Source: Nitrospira sp.
Lineage (GTDB): Bacteria; Nitrospirota; Nitrospiria; Nitrospirales; Nitrospiraceae
Reading direction: 5' to 3'
Length of the DNA: 9,761 nucleotides
NCBI GenBank assembly: GCA_024998705.1
Contig: JACOEF010000377.1
Location: 1-9,761 of the forward strand
In this document: piece by piece, positions 7,229 to 9,761 of the stretch
Numbering within the stretch: the stretch's first letter is position 1
Layout of the letters: each line of letters starts with the position of its first letter
Notes under the pieces: generated by a model
Told to the model about the DNA's origin: nothing
The model's database searches: none
The model's input: only the letters and a program-made list of their open reading frames with translations
Program-made: the position numbers and the translations under genes

Positions 7229-7246
7229 GTAACCGTAAACGGCTAC
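7229..7246. repeat. Imperfect 18-base palindrome upstream of the Asn-type NarL regulator
   Basis: GTAACCGT (7229-7236), AA, then ACGGCTAC (7239-7246): the 8-base arms pair at seven of eight positions. It lies about 29 bases upstream of the ATG at 7200, between any promoter and the ribosome binding site. NarL-family proteins commonly bind inverted repeats, so an autoregulatory operator is possible. An mRNA hairpin is the alternative. I found no convincing -35/-10 pair for this gene in the gap. Confidence 0.3.
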
Positions 7247-7297
7247 AGTGTCGGCAAAGTACGAGTGTAGGAATATCGGCAGGAACTTGATTTGCTC

Positions 7298-7314
7298 GTC
7301 AGTATTCGACTGAC
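7298..7314. repeat. Perfect inverted repeat GTCAGT-N5-ACTGAC
   Basis: Six-base arms at 7298-7303 and 7309-7314 are separated by five bases. The repeat lies 45-61 bases past the stop of the upstream NarL-type gene and about 100 bases before the next start. On the minus-strand transcript it would form a small hairpin, extendable by CTC/GAG pairing across a 2-base bulge. No U-run follows, so it may be a weak terminator, an operator, or neither. Confidence 0.27.
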
Positions 7315-7358
7315 AGGAGTGAGGAGACCGGTCGCCCCATCAATGACGGACGGCGAGC

Positions 7359-7997
7359 CTAGTCGATCAATTTGGCTTCAACGGCATACCGGATCAACTC
7401 TCCGGTACTCTTGCAGGAAAGCTTTTCCAGAATTCTGGCCCGGTAGGTACTGATAGTTTTCACGCTGAGACAGAGCTCCTCAGCAATCACGGACACTGAT
7501 TTGCCTTGCCCCAACAGCCGGAGAACTTGTAATTCGCGGTCCGACAACCGTGCATGCAAGACCTCAGTGCCGCCGGTTTCGAGCGCAGAGGCCATCTGTT
7601 CGGCGAGGATCGCGGTGATATACCGGCCTCCTTCCAACACCCGAGTGACCGCCGCGAGTAATTCGGAGGGCGCGCTTTGTTTGGTCAAATAGCCCGATGC
7701 GCCGGCCTTGATCGCCCGCATCGCAAATTCCTTCTCCGGATACAGGCTTAACATCAGCACGGGCAATCGAGGCTGCAACAGCTTCGCCTCCTTCAGCACA
7801 TCCAAGCCGTGCTTGTCGGGAAGCGCAATATCGAGGATCATCAGGTCCCACGGCTGGCGCCGAACGGCGTCAAGCGCCTCTTCGCCGGACTTAGCCTCAC
7901 AGACTTCGGAGCAGAGCTGCTCCTCCTCCAACAACTCACGGACGCCTCGGCGCACCACAGGATGATCGTCGGCGATCAGACATCGGCATTTATTCAT
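7359..7997 (-). CDS. NarL/FixJ family response regulator, canonical
   Basis: This 212-residue protein has the standard NarL layout. The receiver (about 3-120) carries Asp10/Asp11, phosphoacceptor Asp56 (MILDIALPDKHG; codon 7830-7832), Ser84 (LMLSLY) and Lys106 (LTKQ). The LuxR-type HTH domain (about 149-207) reads LSDRELQVLRLLGQGKSVSVIAEEL, then LSVKTISTYRARILEKL. Start: the same frame stays open upstream to 8204, but those residues are low-complexity antisense to the kinase tail. The ATG at 7997 has GGAGG (8012-8008) ten bases ahead and directly begins the receiver fold. The kinase gene stops at 8029, only 31 bases upstream, so kinase and regulator are very probably one operon and a cognate pair. 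Phosphorylation by that kinase would switch on DNA binding. Target genes are unknown. Confidence 0.94.
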   Translation of the reverse strand: MNKCRCLIADDHPVVRRGVRELLEEEQLCSEVCEAKSGEEALDAVRRQPWDLMILDIALPDKHGLDVLKEAKLLQPRLPVLMLSLYPEKEFAMRAIKAGASGYLTKQSAPSELLAAVTRVLEGGRYITAILAEQMASALETGGTEVLHARLSDRELQVLRLLGQGKSVSVIAEELCLSVKTISTYRARILEKLSCKSTGELIRYAVEAKLID

Positions 7998-8028
7998 GTA
8001 GCGTGTTCCTCCGTCGCCGAGGTGATGT

Positions 8029-8466
8029 CTATCGACTCTCCTGTCGGGGCGCTTCTTCAGACTCTCGGCCGACCGGAATACGCACCTCCACAGAGGTGCC
8101 CAATTCAGGATCAGAGACAATCTCAACCTGTCCGGCGAGAATCTCCACCCGTTCTCGTATCCCTCGCAGACCGAATCCGCCGGTCGGAGAAAGCTTCGTG
8201 GCATCGAAGCCGATGCCGTTGTCCTTCACGGTCATCCGCCATTCCTGCCGACCGGGCATGAGGGCGATAGAGACGTCCGTCGCCTGCGCATGGCGGACCA
8301 CGTTTGTCAGCAGTTCCTGAACAATCCGATAGAATGCGGTCTCCAGCGTGGAGAACCGGCCCACATGACGATCCCCTTCTTCGAAGTGGAGGGAGCACCG
8401 CAACCCAGTGCGTGCATGCACGTCTGCGATCAAGGCCTCTAACCCGGCTTTCAGGCCGAGCTCTTC
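8029..8466 (-). pseudogene. HATPase_c domain of the same sensor kinase, separated by the TAG codon
   Basis: This stretch continues the kinase frame from EELGLKAG to the TAG stop at 8029-8031. It is a complete HATPase_c domain of the HisKA_3 class. The N-box is QELLTNVVRHA (Asn codon 8302-8304), the G1 box is DNGIGF (8206-8223) and the G2 lid is GGFGLRG (8161-8181). All ATP-binding motifs are intact, so any decay is recent or the domain is still used. The nearest in-frame alternative starts are a TTG at 8433, with AGAGG only two bases away, and a GTG near 8424, with no well-spaced site. Independent translation therefore looks poor. A charged tail (GRESEEAPRQESR) closes the protein. The response regulator starts 31 bases later with its own ribosome binding site, so it could still be made. 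Confidence 0.8.
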
Positions 8467-8469
8467 CTA
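8467..8469 (-). other. In-frame TAG (amber) codon splitting the sensor kinase
   Basis: On the minus strand the codons read CGT CCC CCC GTG TAG GAA GAG CTC GGC CTG. Frame and homology continue unbroken across the TAG: RPPV before, EELGLKAGLEAL after. Kinases of this type normally have a hydrophobic residue here, often Leu (RPPVLEELGL-like), and TTG to TAG is one base change. There is no indel. A real nonsense mutation, a base-call error, or readthrough would all look like this. Confidence 0.85.
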
Positions 8470-9761
8470 CACGGGGGGACGCAAGGCCCGGACAACCTGA
8501 CGCAGACGGGTAAACAGAAGATCCGTTGTCTCCAACGCACGGGCCAACCGCTCCTGACTGCGTTCCGACAGAGTCTTGCCTCGTCCGGCAAGGCTGCGTT
8601 TGAACGCGGCCAGGTCGAACTTAAGCGACGTCAGCAACTGTCCGATTTCGTCATGCAATTCACGCGACAATCGACGACGTTCGTTGGACTCGACCATTTG
8701 CAGTTTCTGCGACATGGCCTGAAAACGCCGATACGCCTCCTCCAGCGAGGTATAGGCGCGTCTGGGTCCAGTGACGTCGATCATCGCCCCGATCATGCGT
8801 AGGGCGGCGCCGGACTTGTTTCGCACAATGTGGGCCCGGTCGAGGAAGTGGCCGTACGTGCCGTCGGCCAGTTGAAAGCGATACTCTGCGGAGAAGCTCT
8901 GCATATTCGATTGGACGGCTTGTTCCACCATCGTCACCATCCGCTCTTTATCCTCGGGATGCAAGCGCTTGGTCCACGCGTCCATGCTCCGTTCCACCCG
9001 TGGGTCATACCCGAACTTTTCGCACGCATTCGGACTCCACCAATGTTCGCCCGTCACCACATTCCAATCCCACAGAATGTCCTGCGTCGCCTCCGCCACC
9101 AAACGGAATCGTTCCTCGCTGGATTGCAGAACCTTCTCGATCTGCCTTCGCTCCAATTCGCTCCCTGCCCGCCCGGCACAGATCTGCAGCAAGGTAATCG
9201 CATGCTCGGCATCCTCAAACGGCTGCGCCCCGATGATCGCCAGCAATCCGATCGGTTGATCATCGGATCCGAACAGCGGGGCCCCGATATACGAATCTGC
9301 CTTGAGTACTTGCAACATCGTATCATTGGGAAATTTTTCCTGAACCCCGCGCTCATGCACACAGGTCCTCTGGATCACGACCGGCTCGCACGGGGTCCCG
9401 GCGATGTCGTACTCAATATTCTCGGCTTCCGCTCCGTGGCTCCACACGGCCACCGTGCGGAGCCGCAGGCCGCCCGGCAGAAGTTTTCCACACAACGCAT
9501 AGATTGCGCCCGTCCCCTCAGCCAGCGTCCGGAGCATGGACCCCAAAAATTTGGTATCGCCGAACCGAGCCGGTTCCGAGGCTACGATACGAAGCATCTC
9601 TTCCGTCTGCTTCTGGCGGGTACTGTCCTGTACCGTCCCGGTCATGGAAATCGGCGTCCCCAACTTGCTCCGCAAGACCTCTCCACGGCAATGCACATGC
9701 CGGATCTCGCCGTCCGGCCTGACAATTCGACAGGTCAGATCAAACCCGGCATCCCCGTGAA
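8467..9761 (-). CDS. PAS-GAF-PAS-HisKA_3 sensor histidine kinase, amino-terminal portion ending at an in-frame TAG; 5' end outside window
   Basis: The frame is open to the window edge, so the N-terminus is missing. The upstream residues (FDLTCRIVRPDGEIRHVH, then GTPISMTGTVQD) are the end of a PAS_3 domain, so the GTG at 9696 is not a true start. Counting from that GTG, a GAF-like domain spans about 36-185, with a typical SYIGAPLF block. A second PAS domain spans about 195-312 (ERFRLVAEATQDILWDWN, LHPEDKERM, MIGAMIDVT). HisKA_3 spans about 335-407, with ERRRLSRELHDEIGQLL and phosphoacceptor His348 (codon 8653-8655). The reading stops at TAG 8467-8469, right after RALRPPV, where related kinases usually continue with a Leu followed by the ATPase domain. 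The remaining domain lies downstream in the same frame. No membrane helices are visible, so the seen part looks cytoplasmic. As written, the product lacks its own ATPase domain. Confidence 0.9.
   Translation of the reverse strand, partial: HGDAGFDLTCRIVRPDGEIRHVHCRGEVLRSKLGTPISMTGTVQDSTRQKQTEEMLRIVASEPARFGDTKFLGSMLRTLAEGTGAIYALCGKLLPGGLRLRTVAVWSHGAEAENIEYDIAGTPCEPVVIQRTCVHERGVQEKFPNDTMLQVLKADSYIGAPLFGSDDQPIGLLAIIGAQPFEDAEHAITLLQICAGRAGSELERRQIEKVLQSSEERFRLVAEATQDILWDWNVVTGEHWWSPNACEKFGYDPRVERSMDAWTKRLHPEDKERMVTMVEQAVQSNMQSFSAEYRFQLADGTYGHFLDRAHIVRNKSGAALRMIGAMIDVTGPRRAYTSLEEAYRRFQAMSQKLQMVESNERRRLSRELHDEIGQLLTSLKFDLAAFKRSLAGRGKTLSERSQERLARALETTDLLFTRLRQVVRALRPPV

Noticed and set aside
6247..7290. 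347-residue plus-strand open frame opposite the two response regulator genes
   Set aside because: It is the antisense of two clear receiver/HTH genes. The translation is rich in His, Arg, Gln and Pro, resembles no family and spans two separate real genes.
7998..8204. Upstream extension of the canonical NarL regulator (69 extra residues)
   Set aside because: It overlaps the kinase ATPase coding region in another frame and has no receiver character. The ATG at 7997 has GGAGG ten bases upstream.
8467..8469. Pyrrolysine or selenocysteine recoding at the split kinase
   Set aside because: Selenocysteine uses TGA, and a kinase linker is not a known pyrrolysine protein. Nothing nearby suggests a recoding element.
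9694..9696. GTG as the start of the sensor kinase
   Set aside because: The frame continues upstream to the window edge with PAS-domain sequence, so the gene begins outside the window.

Overview
The window is a GC-rich, densely coded bacterial segment carrying a membrane lipase-like protein and a large set of two-component signalling genes. No gene-free stretch exceeds 300 bases; the longest gap is 265 bases (1787-2051). No tRNA, rRNA, CRISPR array, insertion sequence or integrase is visible. The protein style (hybrid kinases with tandem receivers, PAS/GAF HisKA_3 kinases with NarL-type regulators, a YqhA-family membrane protein) would fit an environmental Gram-negative such as Nitrospira/Nitrospirota. 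That placement is an impression from sequence style, not a demonstrated assignment.

Plus strand, 1-6014. First comes the 3' end of a hybrid histidine kinase (ATPase tail plus two receiver domains). Next is a small UPF0114/YqhA-type membrane protein behind a near-consensus promoter (TTGACA, 17 bases, TAGGAT). After a 265-base gap with its own promoter-like element and inverted repeats lies a 1320-residue protein. It combines a patatin-type serine lipase split by about ten membrane helices, a roughly 200-residue helical region I do not recognise, and a C-terminal GNAT acetyltransferase domain.

Minus strand, 9761-6118, converging on the lipase gene. The order of transcription is: a PAS-GAF-PAS-HisKA_3-HATPase sensor kinase whose frame is broken by one TAG codon between the phosphoacceptor helix and the ATPase domain; a canonical NarL/FixJ response regulator 31 bases downstream; a 150-160-base gap with two inverted repeats; a second NarL/FixJ regulator whose phosphoacceptor Asp is Asn; and, 18 bases further on, a stand-alone receiver protein.

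How they may work together (inference): the kinase and its adjacent regulator form a cognate pair, and the Asn regulator and lone receiver form a second small operon. The most notable points are the lipase-membrane-GNAT fusion, the TAG inside an otherwise intact kinase frame, and the Asp-to-Asn receiver with an otherwise complete HTH output domain.
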